Source: Aplysia californica (lineage: Eukaryota; Mollusca; Gastropoda; Aplysiida; Aplysiidae). From it: a stretch of 64,000 bases of DNA. Made by a program: the position numbers and the translations under genes. Each line of letters starts with the position of its first letter. The stretch's first letter is position 1. The stretch lies in the NCBI RefSeq assembly GCF_000002075.1, contig NW_004797468.1:22109-86108 (forward strand). The letters are read 5' to 3'. Positions 46,752 to 56,924 of the stretch are shown here, in pieces. The notes beneath the pieces are model-generated. The model was not told where the DNA came from. It was given only the letters and a program-made list of their open reading frames with translations, and made no database searches.

Positions 46752-46945
46752 CCAGTGTCTGTGGTGTAGTGGTTTTTAATGTCATATACCGGAGACCTGA
46801 GTTTGATTTCTGAGCGGGAAGAAAATCTTTATCGAGTGTCTCAATCTTTCTGCTGGGATGTCGTATTCCTATTAGCGTGGGTTGCCAGCCTGCCTCCTAA
46901 ATGAATGAAATTGTGTCAATGGGGATGTAACAACAACTACATTCA
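46752..46945 (+). repeat. tRNA-derived SINE X, copy 2
   Basis: Plus-strand, diverged copy of 13775-14005: A-box region CTGTGGTGTAGTGGTT, B-box region GAGTTTGATTTC, then TCTTTCTGCTGGGATGTCGT and AATTGTGTCAATGGGGATGT in the same order. Confidence 0.7.
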
Positions 46946-47136
46946 AAATTAAATTGTTTTCTTATTCAAGCAAAAAAATTCTAAAAACAGCATTAATTTT
47001 AAAACACTCCCTTTCCAATACTCCCAAGTTACAACTAAATCTTGTTCTCTTTTGAAGAGTAGGGATTTTTAGAATCAATCATGACAAAACCCACAAGATT
47101 CATACAGTAAAATTCAAATCAGGGTCATAAACTTAC

Positions 47137-47213
47137 AACTTCTCCAACAGTTTCAGTTTACTTTGGACTTGAGCAGCTCTGTTTGCATTGTACCTAAATC
47201 GGTCAATAAACAC
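47137..47213 (-). CDS. ABCF3: ABCF3 exon: linker
   Basis: A 77-bp exon giving VFIDRFRYNANRAAQVQSK and then LKLLEK, with a split Leu codon at its end. The acceptor is TTTTCAG|GTG and the donor AGTT|GTAAGT. The RFRYNANRA block is a hallmark of the ABC-F linker helix. Together with the previous exon it forms the coiled-coil-like spacer between the ATPase domains. Confidence 0.95.
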
Positions 47214-47494
47214 CTGAAAAAGAAAAGTCAATTTTTAAAAATAGCACAACAAAGAATTCAAACAAAGTATCAACAGGATTTCTCTAAAAAAATAAGCAAC
47301 TCACCATTTAGTTTAATGTCATGAAAACGTAAATTGTATTCTACATAAACACGTAAACAAAGTACAGTCATTTTGGCATCAAGCCCTTGGGCAGTTTCCA
47401 TTGTTTTTGAACACCGTTGCAGCAACTGGCATACTGATATTTCAAGATCTGACGTTTATGCTTTTTGGAATTTTAATGAATAATAATAACAAAG

Positions 47495-48202
47495 ACAACA
47501 CTGGTGTTTAACTCCTCCGGCCAACCATACAGCGGCACCTGGCTTCACGCACTCCCTTCTTCTTCCCTCGGTTGTCTCCTTGACAATGATAGCCTCCGTA
47601 TCAGAGTGGCGACGAGACTCGGCCTCAAAGTGTGCGAGCCTCACACATGCCGTTGTGGATCATCAGGCGATAACTTTGGCCTACACTCACTGTCCTATCA
47701 TCGGAGTGGTGGTCGTCTCCCATGTCATGCCGCCCTCAACGACACCGTGAAGCGTGCGTTCGATGCATCCGGCCTACATTGCATCCTTGAACCCTTCGGC
47801 CTCGACCGGGGCGACGGCAAAAGGCCGGATGGCATCATCATCTTTCCATTCAAGGGTGGCAAAAGCCTCATGTGGGACGCCACATGCTCCGACTCGTTCT
47901 CACCGCTGTCCATCACCTCCTCTGCCTCTGCTCCTGGCAGTACGGCAAAGAAGGCAGAAGAGTCCAAACTTTGGAAATATGCAGGCCTCAGCGATCGCTA
48001 CCACTTCGTACCAGTGGCCGTCGAAACGTCCGGCGCTCTCAGTCTCCTGACGACCCAGTTCTTCCAGAAAGTTGGTCGTCGGTTAATAAATGCCACAGGT
48101 GACCAACGAGAGACGAGGTGGTTGTTAGAGAGAATTTCTCTGGCCATTGTTAGAGGCAACGCCTTTTCAGTATTGGCAGCCCCACTGGCGCACGAGCAAT
48201 GA
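47495..48202 (+). mobile_element. R2-type LINE, C-terminal endonuclease domain
   Basis: An uninterrupted reading frame of about 235 codons to TGA (48200-48202). Order: WLHALPSSSLG (a motif after RT), a zinc-like CEPHTCRCG...HSLS with the last Cys replaced by Tyr, the block LEPFGLDRGDGKRPDGIII, then GKSLMWDATC. The latter two fit the (K/R)PD-x(12-14)-(D/E) catalytic pattern of the restriction-like endonuclease at the end of R2/NeSL/CRE-type LINE proteins. The element is 5'-truncated, with no RT upstream. GC content is well above the surroundings, and the open frame suggests a fairly young insertion. A GATA/GATG tail follows. Confidence 0.7.
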
Positions 48203-48214
48203 ATTACAGCTCCC

Positions 48215-48352
48215 AATAGATAGATGGATAGAAAGATGGATAGATGGATGAAAGTAAGTATAGATAGAAGGATAGATAGATGGATGGATGGATAGATGGA
48301 CAGATGGAGGGATGGATGGATGAATGGATGGATGAATTGATAGATAGATAGA
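48215..48352. repeat. (GATA/GATG)n microsatellite
   Basis: About 138 bp of GATA and GATG units starting 13 bp after the stop of the endonuclease frame, probably the 3' tail of that LINE. Confidence 0.9.
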
Positions 48353-49043
48353 TGTGATCTAAACGATGAAGACAAGACAGTAAGATGGAGAGGGATATTG
48401 TATAAGAAGAATATACTACATTATTATGTTGTCTCAGCTCTTGTGGAGAAATATAATCGTATCCCCTCTGCACCAAAGAGCACCATTATCCTTTTTTCGC
48501 GTTCTTTGTGGCTAAACATACATCAAGGTGACGATGGACGAGAAAAGTCAAGATCCAGAGTAAAAATAGAAATGTGGGCTTCAATGTCAAGGATAGTTTT
48601 ATTATAGCAGACTCGGTTAACAAATTACTTGTTTTCATGTTATCGCTCAGAATGTGTGAACATACTGTGTAAGCTTCCTAGATTTAGTCTAGCCATATAT
48701 AGTCTCATTTCTTGCTCTCAGCTGAATTCAATAAAGACAAAGGTGATTCCAACAGCTCAGGGAGAACAATGCTGAACCAGAGCAGATGACCTTAGTTTGA
48801 ATCCCCAATCTGGCGTTCTCTAACCAACTAGACTCAGTCTTATCAGAGACAGAAGTTCAAGAGGCAGGGTCTCACCCTTTAAATAAAATCTTACAGCGTT
48901 TAAAGAAACCTGAAGGGGAAACAGCACCAAAGCAAGACAATGGAATGAAAGACTGGATGGGGAAAAAAAAAGAAAAAGTAAATTGTCCATGATGATGTAA
49001 CAATACAAAGTACAAAGCAATTCAAGGGATCTCTAAAACAAAC
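48353..49043. other. Unassigned intron stretch
   Basis: No exon recognised. 48755-48840 has a B-box-like TTTGAATCCCC but no A box in place; it may be a worn SINE. Confidence 0.4.
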
Positions 49044-49244
49044 CTGTATGTGGTCTCTGTACTGCTTCTGTGCTTCATACTCCTTCCTCTGGTTCTTCAG
49101 TCTTTCTTCTCTCGTCTTGTGGAAGACTTCATAGTTACCTCGGTAAGAGTCTAGTTGATAAGAGTGCAGGTGAATTATATCTGTTGAAACTGCATCCAAG
49201 AACAGGCGGTCATGGGACACTACAAAAATAGTGGTTGGCCAATT
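49044..49244 (-). CDS. ABCF3: ABCF3 exon: ABC1 H-loop and start of ABC-F linker
   Basis: Sixty-seven codons, open throughout, acceptor CCCCAG|AAT and donor ATACAG|GTTTG. The exon starts at NWPTTIFVVSHDR, the switch/H-loop of ABC domain 1 with the catalytic-site histidine. It then continues through LDSYRGNYEVFHKTREERL into the charged linker ending in EAQKQYRDHIQ. In ABC-F proteins this linker joins the two ATPase domains and reaches the ribosomal tRNA sites. The match to ABCF3 is strong in both parts. Confidence 0.95.
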
Positions 49245-49662
49245 CTGGGGAAATACAGCAGCAATACCAAAGCTTTTTTCAACATAGAACATAGGCACTA
49301 CAAACCTATAAACCACACTGATGTAAAGTTAATGTTTCTATAGCAAAATGTTCATATTTTGTCACACAGATTGACATACCAATGTTGCTTATTCTCATAA
49401 TAAATAATTCATTACTGACAGAAGAGGGAAATTAATTCATTATTGCTGCCTAGAAGAGGTAACTAGAGGCAGTCACTGGTTTTTCAGTAAATTTGAAAAG
49501 AAACTTCACAGCGATTGCCAACAATGAAACGGCAATCACACATCATGAGAATCATACATTTATTAGTCACACTTTAGAAAAATTTTTCCTCTAAAAGTTA
49601 GCATTGAGTACAACTTTAAAGATTCAATGGTATTATCAACAGAAATGGAGATGCAGTTTTAC

Positions 49663-49718
49663 CTGTAAGTAATTTTCAAGCCATATGATAGCTTTCATGT
49701 CCAACATGTTCGTAGGTT
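49663..49718 (-). CDS. ABCF3: ABCF3 exon: end of ABC1 Walker B / D-loop
   Basis: First exon visible in gene order. It reads PTNMLDMKAIIWLENYLQ, preceded by two bases that complete a Glu codon with the missing upstream exon, giving the ABC-F Walker B/D-loop DEPTNMLD. The acceptor is a T-rich tract ending in CAG, and the donor is CAG|GTAAAA. The 56-bp length is two bases plus 18 codons, in phase with the next exon 418 bp downstream. The preceding exon, which should carry the LSGGW signature of ABC1, was not found up to 64000. Confidence 0.9.
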
Positions 49719-49977
49719 CTGAAAAAAACCAAAACAAACAATACAACTCGTAAAATGAGCCTGCATAAACAGAATATGACTTTAAAAAATGTATTTCTTT
49801 CACTTACGCACACAATTCCCCGCTCCTTTTAGAGGAAGTCAAAATGAAAAGGAGCAGGAAGAAAGCTGAACTGAAAGTTACTCTAAGAAAAGGAGTTCAT
49901 AGAAAGGCTTTTTGTTACCAGAAAGTTTGAGAAGCCTTTCAGTGATTCAGTAAGAGACTTTGGATACGAGTGGCTTT

Positions 49978-50497
49978 TTTTGTTTTGGTTAAGTGTTTTA
50001 CGGCGCTCGCAACTGCATAAGATTATATGAGCCCGCGGGACACACCTAATATTTTCAGTTGGTAGGAAATTTTGAATTTTGCCCGGGTGGCGGCCGAAGC
50101 CTACTCTTATCGATTTTAGACCACCAAGGGATCTTGTGCAACTTGCACACGGGCCCTCTGAAATTTTTCGCCCTTGTCCGAGAAGGCTAGATGTAGATCT
50201 TTCCTACCAGAAGATCAGGGGTGTGGCTGAAAGACAGCAGTAAGAAGAAGCGAAGGAGTAGCAGTAGGAAGGCTGCAGAAAGAATCAGGAGCCCAGAGGA
50301 AGGGGAAAAGGAGATGAGGGGGTGAGGGCAGAAAGAGGAGACGAAAGCAGACGACAGAACATTGCTAGAGAGCAGGAAATGAGGTGAAAGGAGACAAATT
50401 TAGAGAAGGAAATTTTTCGGCCGCTACCCGGAATCGAACCCGGGACCTTTGAATTAGAGGCCAACACCTTAACCTCTAGACCACGAGAGCTCCCCAT
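49978..50497 (-). repeat. tRNA-derived SINE Z with LINE tail
   Basis: On the minus strand the head is GGTCTAGAGGTTAAGG (A box) and GGTTCGATTCCGGG (B box), followed by a body of about 350 bp and finally the tail CTTATGCAGTTGCGAGCGCC of the main LINE family. The tRNA-to-LINE-tail architecture is classic for a SINE that borrows LINE machinery. A body fragment also lies at 19612-19700. Confidence 0.85.
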
Positions 50498-50801
50498 AGG
50501 AGTTGCTGTTATTAAAAAGTAAAAATGAGGAGCAGTGTAGTAGTAAGTTTGGTTTTTATAAATATAGTTTCCCTGGTTTAGAGGAGTAACTCATTGTCAC
50601 ATCAAAGACAGACCACACTGCAATTTCAAACGATGCACTGTAGTGACTCTCCAAACACTCAATTAACTCACAACACAGCAACTGACATGACCATGACTTC
50701 GCCCGGACCTGCCAAGTGCTCAAATGAAAATACCGCCTGACCCGACTGTCCTACACAGTCAGTCGAGTAGAAAATTCCAGTGAGTAAAGACCTACCTACA
50801 T

Positions 50802-51365
50802 CAGACCTGCCACTCTATGAAATCTAAAAATCTGGATTTCTGAGTTAAAAAATCAGGATCTGGTGAAAAAAATCGGGATCAACAGCAAATCAGTCATAAA
50901 GGGCACTGGGGAAGCCGGGGGGGGGTGTCCTGGTTCCCTTTTAAGAGGCAAGTAGGCAAGTATGCAAGGCAAAACTTTCACAGCATATATGTACTCGAGT
51001 CGAAGTTGGATAGACTGGGGGAGCGAAGGTCGCAGTGATGCTGAAACACTCGTAGTCTTGAAAATAGCTGAGACGTAACTCTAATCATCCACGCAAAACG
51101 CCCGCGTTTTAACGTTTGACTTCCATCACATCGAAAAAAAGATCGCGCCAAGGTTATTTATTTTTTTTCTTATTCCTTTCCCCTTAATTAGTACCTGTAT
51201 CACGGCACGCACTTTAAGCCCAAGTGTCAAAACAATACCCCCCCCCCCCCCCCCCCCTCCCCAGTATCAGGATACTGGCAATCAAAATCGGGAAAATCGG
51301 GATGCTTGAGATTTGGGGCAAAAAATCGGGATATCCCGATTAAATCGGGATGAGCGGCAGGTCTG
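50802..51365. mobile_element. CAG...CTG element with 6-bp TSD (family 3)
   Basis: Ends CAGACCTGCCACTC and, inverted, CAGACCTGCCGCTCATCCCG, flanked by CTACAT on both sides (50796-50801, 51366-51371). It is 564 bp, with a C-run at 51238-51257 and repeated AAATCGGGAT near the right end. It sits exactly where the LTR end of the gypsy fossil should meet its primer-binding site. Confidence 0.85.
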
Positions 51366-51725
51366 CTACATTGGTGACCGCGATAAGTTGAAACGCAATT
51401 TCAACTTTGTGTGTTCGATCTTGGATTATATGTTGGATCATATTTGAGCGGGTTTGCATTTTCATCACAGCCCTTGCCGCCTTACCATCCCTTCAAAATA
51501 TGTGACCATGATCGTCAAGTAAGTGCAGTTTTGATTAAACTACCAACATTTTGGACAGCTGGGCTGGAAACTTGGTGCACCCAAACTGAAGCACAATTTG
51601 CTCTGCGGAATATCACCCAAGACGAAACTAAAAATTACTTAGATGTTGCCGCCTTCAACAACAGCATAGCTACTCGGGCACTTTCGATATTAACCAACCC
51701 ACCAGAGGACAACAAATACAGCATG

Positions 51726-52993
51726 TATGTATGTAGTATAGGGTTTTACGGCGCTCGCAACTGCTAAGGTCATATGAGCGCGCGAAACACAAGTTGTTCA
51801 TCTTCGCAAAAGTTCACTCCACGACTGGTTAACTAATTGACTTTAAAATGTTAAAAAGTTAAAATATTTAAATTCGGTGTAAATATATTTGTGATTTAAA
51901 ACAACTCTTTTAAGTAACAATAAAATTTTTTAAATAGTACGTTTTCATTTTACAATTTGCAATAAAGGCCAATGGCCTTCATAAAATTCAAAATTTTGCT
52001 GGGACCAACGACGGGAAAAATATCTTGTAATTTCTTGCATTTATAATATTTCCTTCGGATCTCTCCTAAGTCTAGACATTCTGTTAAAATGTGTCTAATG
52101 TTCAAATCTGTGTTGCATCCGACACAGAACGGCTTCTCATCTCCCTGTAGGAGGTATTTGTGGGTCAGGGCCGCGTGTCCGATGCGCAATCGAGTAAAAA
52201 AGACTTCGTCTCTTCTGGAGAGGTCTGAAGGATTTCGCTGTTCTAGTTTGGGTTTTATTTCATATAGTTTATTATTTTTCTGCTTTTCCCAGTGGCTCTC
52301 CCACAGACTGGAGGTGTACTGTTTGACTTTATTTCTAAAGTCAGTCTGTGGGAGTGTGTGTGTGTGTGTAGTACAGGGTTTTACGGCGCTCGCAACTGCT
52401 AAGGTCATATGAGCACAAGTTGTTTACTTTCGCAAAAGTTCACAGCACGATTGGTTAACTAATTGACTTTAAAATGCTAAAATGTTAAAATATTAAAATT
52501 TAGTGTAAATATATTTGTGATTTAAAACAACTCTTATAGGTAACAATAAAAATTTTAAATAGTACGTTTTCATTTTTCATTTTACAACTTGCCATAAAGG
52601 CCAATGGCCTTTATAAAATTCAAAATTCTGCTGGGAACAACGACGGAAAAAATATCTTGCAAATTCTTGCATTTATAATATTTCCTTCGGATCTCTCCAA
52701 AGTCTAGACATTCTGTTAAGATGTGACTAATGGTAAAATCTGTGTCGCATCCGACACAGAACCGCTTTTCATCTCCCTGTAGGAGGTATTTGTGGGTCAG
52801 GGCCGTGTGTCCGATGCGCAATCGAGTAAAAATGACTTCGTCTCTTCTGGAGAGGTCCGAAGGATTTCGCTGTTCTAGTTTGGGTTTTATTTCATATAGT
52901 GTATTATTTTTCTGCTTTTCCCAGTGGCTCTCCCACAGACTGGAGGTGTACTGTTTGACTTTATTTCTAAAGTCAGTCTGTGGGAGTGTGTGT
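51726..52993 (-). repeat. Two extra tandem copies of the LINE 3' end (period 632 bp)
   Basis: The last 632 bp of the LINE (C-terminal coding region plus 3'UTR) occur three times head to tail, at about 51726-52361, 52362-52993 and from 52994 as part of the full copy. Both internal joins are the same: tail GTTTTACGGCG, TAGTAC, a (TG)n run, then CTCCCACAGACTGAC of the next unit's truncated start on the minus strand. The two upper copies are almost identical, and the lowest is more diverged. Confidence 0.92.
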
Positions 52994-53213
52994 GTGTGTG
53001 TAGTACAGGGTTTTACGGCGCTCGCAACTGCTAAGGTCATATGAGCACAAGTTGTTTACTTTCGCAAAAGTTCACAGCACGATTGGTTAACTAATTGACT
53101 TTAAAATGCTAAAATGTTAAAATATTAAAATTTAGTGTAAATATATTTGTGATTTAAAACAACTCTTATAGGTAACAATAAAAATTTTAAATAGTACGTT
53201 TTCATTTTTCATT

Positions 53214-56200
53214 TTACAACTTGCCATAAAGGCCAATGGCCTTTATAAAATTCAAAATTCTGCTGGGAACAACGACGTAAAAAATATCTTGCAAATTCTT
53301 GCATTTATAATATTTCCTTCGGATCTCTCCAAAGTCTAGACATTCTGTTAAGATGTGACTAATGGTAAAATCTGTGTCGCATCCGACACAGAACCGCTTT
53401 TCATCTCCCTGTAGGAGGTATTTGTGGGTCAGGGCCGTGTGTCCGATGCGCAATCGAGTAAAAATGACTTCGTCTCTTCTGGAGAGGTCCGAAGGATTTC
53501 GCTGTTCTAGTTTGGGTTTTATTTCATATAGTGTATTATTTTTCTGCTTTTCCCAGTGGCTCTCCCACAGACTGGAGGTGTACTTTTTTACTTTATTTCT
53601 AAAGTCAGTCTGTGGGAGAGTGTTTGTCGTTGATCTCAGCAGAAGGGATGAAGCTTTCTTTGCCAGGTCGTCTACCTACTCGTTTCCTCGGATGCCCACA
53701 TGGCTTGGTATCCATGCGAACATGATGTTTTTTCCTGTTTCGGATAGTGTATGAATTTTCTGTTGTAGCCTAACTATTTTTGGATGTAAGAGTGTGTAGT
53801 TTGTGAGTGAGGTGATGCAAGACAGAGAGTCAGAAAGGATAAGGAAAGATTTGTTAGGAGAATTTTCTACAGAGTCCAGTGCCATGTCAATGGCAGTGGC
53901 CTCCGCAGTGAAAATGGAGGCTTCAGGATGGAGTCTTCTCTGGTGTGTATTGTTGGGAGATAGGGCGGCGGCGCCCACTTCATTGTCTTTTTTGGAGCCA
54001 TCCGTGAAGATGAGCTCCGCACCGGGGTATTTATCTATTAGTGTTTTGTATTCTGCTTTAAAAGTTTTGGTGTTTGTGCTTTCTTTGTTGTGCGTGGTCA
54101 GCTGTAAGTCTACTTTTGCCTTGGTGAGGTGCCACGGAGGGAGGTCGGGGAAAAGAATTTGTTGGATGTCTTGTTTGGAAAAGTGTAAGTTTTTGAGGTC
54201 CTCAAGGATTCTGAGGCCGAAGGGTTTGATGAGTTTTTCGTTGTTTTGGAATTTGTTTATGGTTTCTGGGTTTGTTTAAAAAATGCTGTTGTGCGCTGGA
54301 TTTTCCGGTGTTGAGCTCTGTTTAACTGCGTATTGTAGTGAGAGTTGTGTGCGTCTGAGTGAGAGTGGTGGTATGTTGGCCTCGGCCTGGAGGCTCTCCA
54401 CCGGAGAAGTGCGGAAAGCCCCCAGAGCGAGGCGGAGTCCTTGGTTCTGTATTGGGTCTAGCATTTTTAAGATGTGTGGTTTTGCCGATCCGTAGACTTG
54501 ACAGCCGTAGTCAAGTCTGAACCGGACAAGGGAGATGTACAAGTGGAGAAGGTGTTTTGAGTCCCCGCCTCACTCCGGATTCGATAGAATTTTCAAAGTG
54601 TTTAACGCTTTCTGGCACCTCACTCGAAGGTCTTTGATGTGTGGTATGAATGTGAGTTTTTTGTCGAAAATGATGCCGAGGAAACGAGCTTGGTCCTGGA
54701 CGGGAATCCTTTCCCCGTATAGTGTCAAATCCGGCTGCAGCACACGTCTGCCTGTTCGGCAGAAGTGTACTGCAACCGTCTTTGATGGGGAGAACTTGAA
54801 ACCGTTATTGTTTGCCCCCGATTCGAGTTTGTGCAGCTGCGTTTGCAGCTGCCTTTCCATACATCTCAAATGAGGATTTTTCGAACGGCAGCATATCAAA
54901 AAGTCGTCAACGTATAACGAGCTGTCTATGCTGTTTTGGAGGGTTTTCATTATGGAATTTATTTTAATTTCAAATAGGAGAGGAGAAAGGATGCTCCCCT
55001 GGGGGACTCCTTCCTCCTGTTGGTGGGGGTCTGAAAGGGAGGATCCGACATGAACCTGGAAGGAACGGTTCTTCAGGAAGTTGCCAATGAAGGCAGGGAG
55101 GTGACCGCGTATGCCGAGTGCACGCAGGTCTCGAAGAATGCCGTACTTCCAGGTTGTGTCGAAGGCTTTTTCTAGGTAAAAAAAAATGGCGATCATGTGG
55201 CCCCTTTCAGCGAACGTCTCGCGTATAAAGGTCTCCAGGCGGACCTGGTGATCCAGAGTGGATCGAGTTTTCCTGAATCCGCACTGGAGACCGCTCAGCG
55301 AGCCTGTCGTTTCCAGAAACCACATGAGTCGCCTGTGAATAATTTTTTCAATCAGTTTGCAGAGACAGCTCGTTAGTGCTATAGGTCTGTAATTGGATGG
55401 GTGTGTGTGGTCTTTGTTTGGTTTGGGTATTGGAATGACAGTGGCGAGACGCCAAGACTCCGGAAAGGAGTGCGACCGCCACATGTCGTTGTATATGTGT
55501 AGTAGGAGTGTGAGTGTTTCTGAGGGTAAGTGTCTAATGATCTTGTTGTGGATGTCATCCGGTCCCGGGGCTGTATCGCCCAGGTCCGAGATGCATGATG
55601 TTAGTTCGTCTATTGTGAAGTCTGCGTTGTAGGTTTCAGTGTTGTTTGAGTGGAAGTTTAGGTGTTGTTTTTCTCTGTTAGTTTTGTTGTTTTGAAAAGT
55701 GGTGTTGTAGTTTGCTTGGGAAGAGTTTTTGGCGAGAGATGTAGCTATTGTGTTTGCAATGTCTACTTGTGTTTCAGCTGTGGTTCTATCCGGCCTCTGG
55801 ACGTGCCGAATGGTGTCTGTGCGTCTACCTAAGAATTTTTTAGCAATTTTGAAAACTTGGTTGAGTGGTGTCTGGCTGTTGATTTTGGAGATGTATTTTT
55901 GGAATGATTGTCTTTTGCTCTCCCTGAGGCATCTACGTGCCACAGCTCGAGCCTTTAAATAATTGATCTTGTTTTCTACGGTGGTGTTGTTGACGGCCTT
56001 TCGATACGATGCCTTCTTTTTCTTTACTGCGTCCTCACATTCCCAAGAGAACCAGATCTTGTTCCTCCGGGGTTTTGTTTTTGTTTTTGGTATGTGTTTG
56101 TGGCATATTTCTAAAAGCTTTTCGTGGAATTTATTGTAGTTGTGGTCGAAATTGGGATTAAGAATCTTGGAACATTGATTGGCAAACCCGTCCCAGTCGG

Positions 56201-56905
56201 CTTTTTTGAAGTTGAAGCGTTCTGGGATCGGGTCGTTTTGGAGGCTATTGTTTTTTAGGAGAATTGGGAAATGGTCCGTACGGTCATCCAGCACAGACCA
56301 CTCAAGATCTGGGACTAGGTCAGGGGTACAAAAGGTGAGGTCAAGGGATGAAGTGCCATAAGTGGCTCTGTTTCTGTAAGTTGGGGATTTATCATTTAAG
56401 AGACATGTTATTTTGAAATAAAAAGTTTTCTATTATTTTTCCTTTCTGGTCAATAGGTTTGTCTCCCCAAAGGGGGCTGTGGGCATTGAAATCACCTAGC
56501 AAAATAAAGGGTTTTGGAAGCTGAGCCTTTAAGTCATTTAGTTGGGTTATTTTGAGGGGTTATTTTGAGGGGGTAATTTGGTGGGATATAAACTGAGCAG
56601 ATCGTGATTGGTCTGTGCAGGGTGACCCGTACGGCAATAGCCTGGAGGGTCGTCTTAAGATGTACTTGTCTGTGGAGTGTGTGGTTGTCGGTGTAGATGG
56701 TGGTACCACCGGAAGCAATCTGGCTCTCCGTGTGAATGTGATGGTAGGCAGTAAATCCTCTTAAGTCTATGGTTGAAGCCGGGGCGAATTTTGTTTCTTG
56801 AATACAGGCCACCCGTGGGCACAGTGTGGCCTGTAAATGTTGCAATTCTGCAATGGAAGGTCGGATTCCGCCGGCATTCCATTGCAGGACCGCTATTATG
56901 AATTT
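53214..56905 (-). pseudogene. LINE ORF2: endonuclease, reverse transcriptase, RNase H
   Basis: Begins IIAVLQWNAGGIRPSIAELQ and carries the APE endonuclease (CIQETK, SGGTTIYTD). A frame break near 56550 coincides with a tandem TTATTTTGAGGGG. A 574-codon open RT segment at 56294-54570 has APGPDDI, NYRPIALTS, GFRKTRSTLDHQ, GVPQGSILSPLLF and YVDD. Motif A reads FFYLEKAFD where FFDLEKAFD is expected, so the first catalytic Asp is Tyr. More frame breaks follow near 54570 and 54270. RNase H lies near 53980-53640 (LILSDSLSCI), and the C-terminal CVGC...H...C motif near 53390. Inactive, but with few breaks. Confidence 0.88.
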
Positions 56906-56924
56906 TTACTTTTTAATTTGGATC

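Larger units (their letters stand above)
8329..49718 (-). other. ABCF3: ABCF3-like gene, 3' half (nine exons)
   Basis: Gene span built from nine exons whose phases chain without a stop, from the last residues of ABC domain 1 to the TGA at 8331-8329. The product is an ABC-F protein: two cytosolic ATPase domains, no transmembrane part, a family acting in translation and stress or antiviral signalling. Order from 49718 downward: ABC1 Walker B tail and H-loop, ABC-F linker, ABC2 Walker A, signature LSGGQ, Walker B, H-loop, stop. About 352 residues are visible; vertebrate ABCF3 has about 709, so roughly half is missing upstream. Visible introns are 418, 1830, 5.6k, 2.7k, 6.3k, 7.1k, 7.2k and 9.1k bp, nearly all filled by mobile elements. 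ABCF3 is preferred over ABCF1/2 because the linker and the block around GYFSQHHVDQLD match ABCF3 as I remember it. Confidence 0.9.

Noticed and set aside
48204-48476. Open frame rich in Ser-Ile-Tyr-Pro-His repeats on the minus strand
   Set aside because: It is a translation of the GATA/GATG microsatellite.
50410-50497. tRNA-like sequence with clear A and B boxes
   Set aside because: It continues into a long body and a LINE tail, so it is the head of a SINE, not a tRNA gene. The same applies to the heads at 13930-14005 and 30008-30070.
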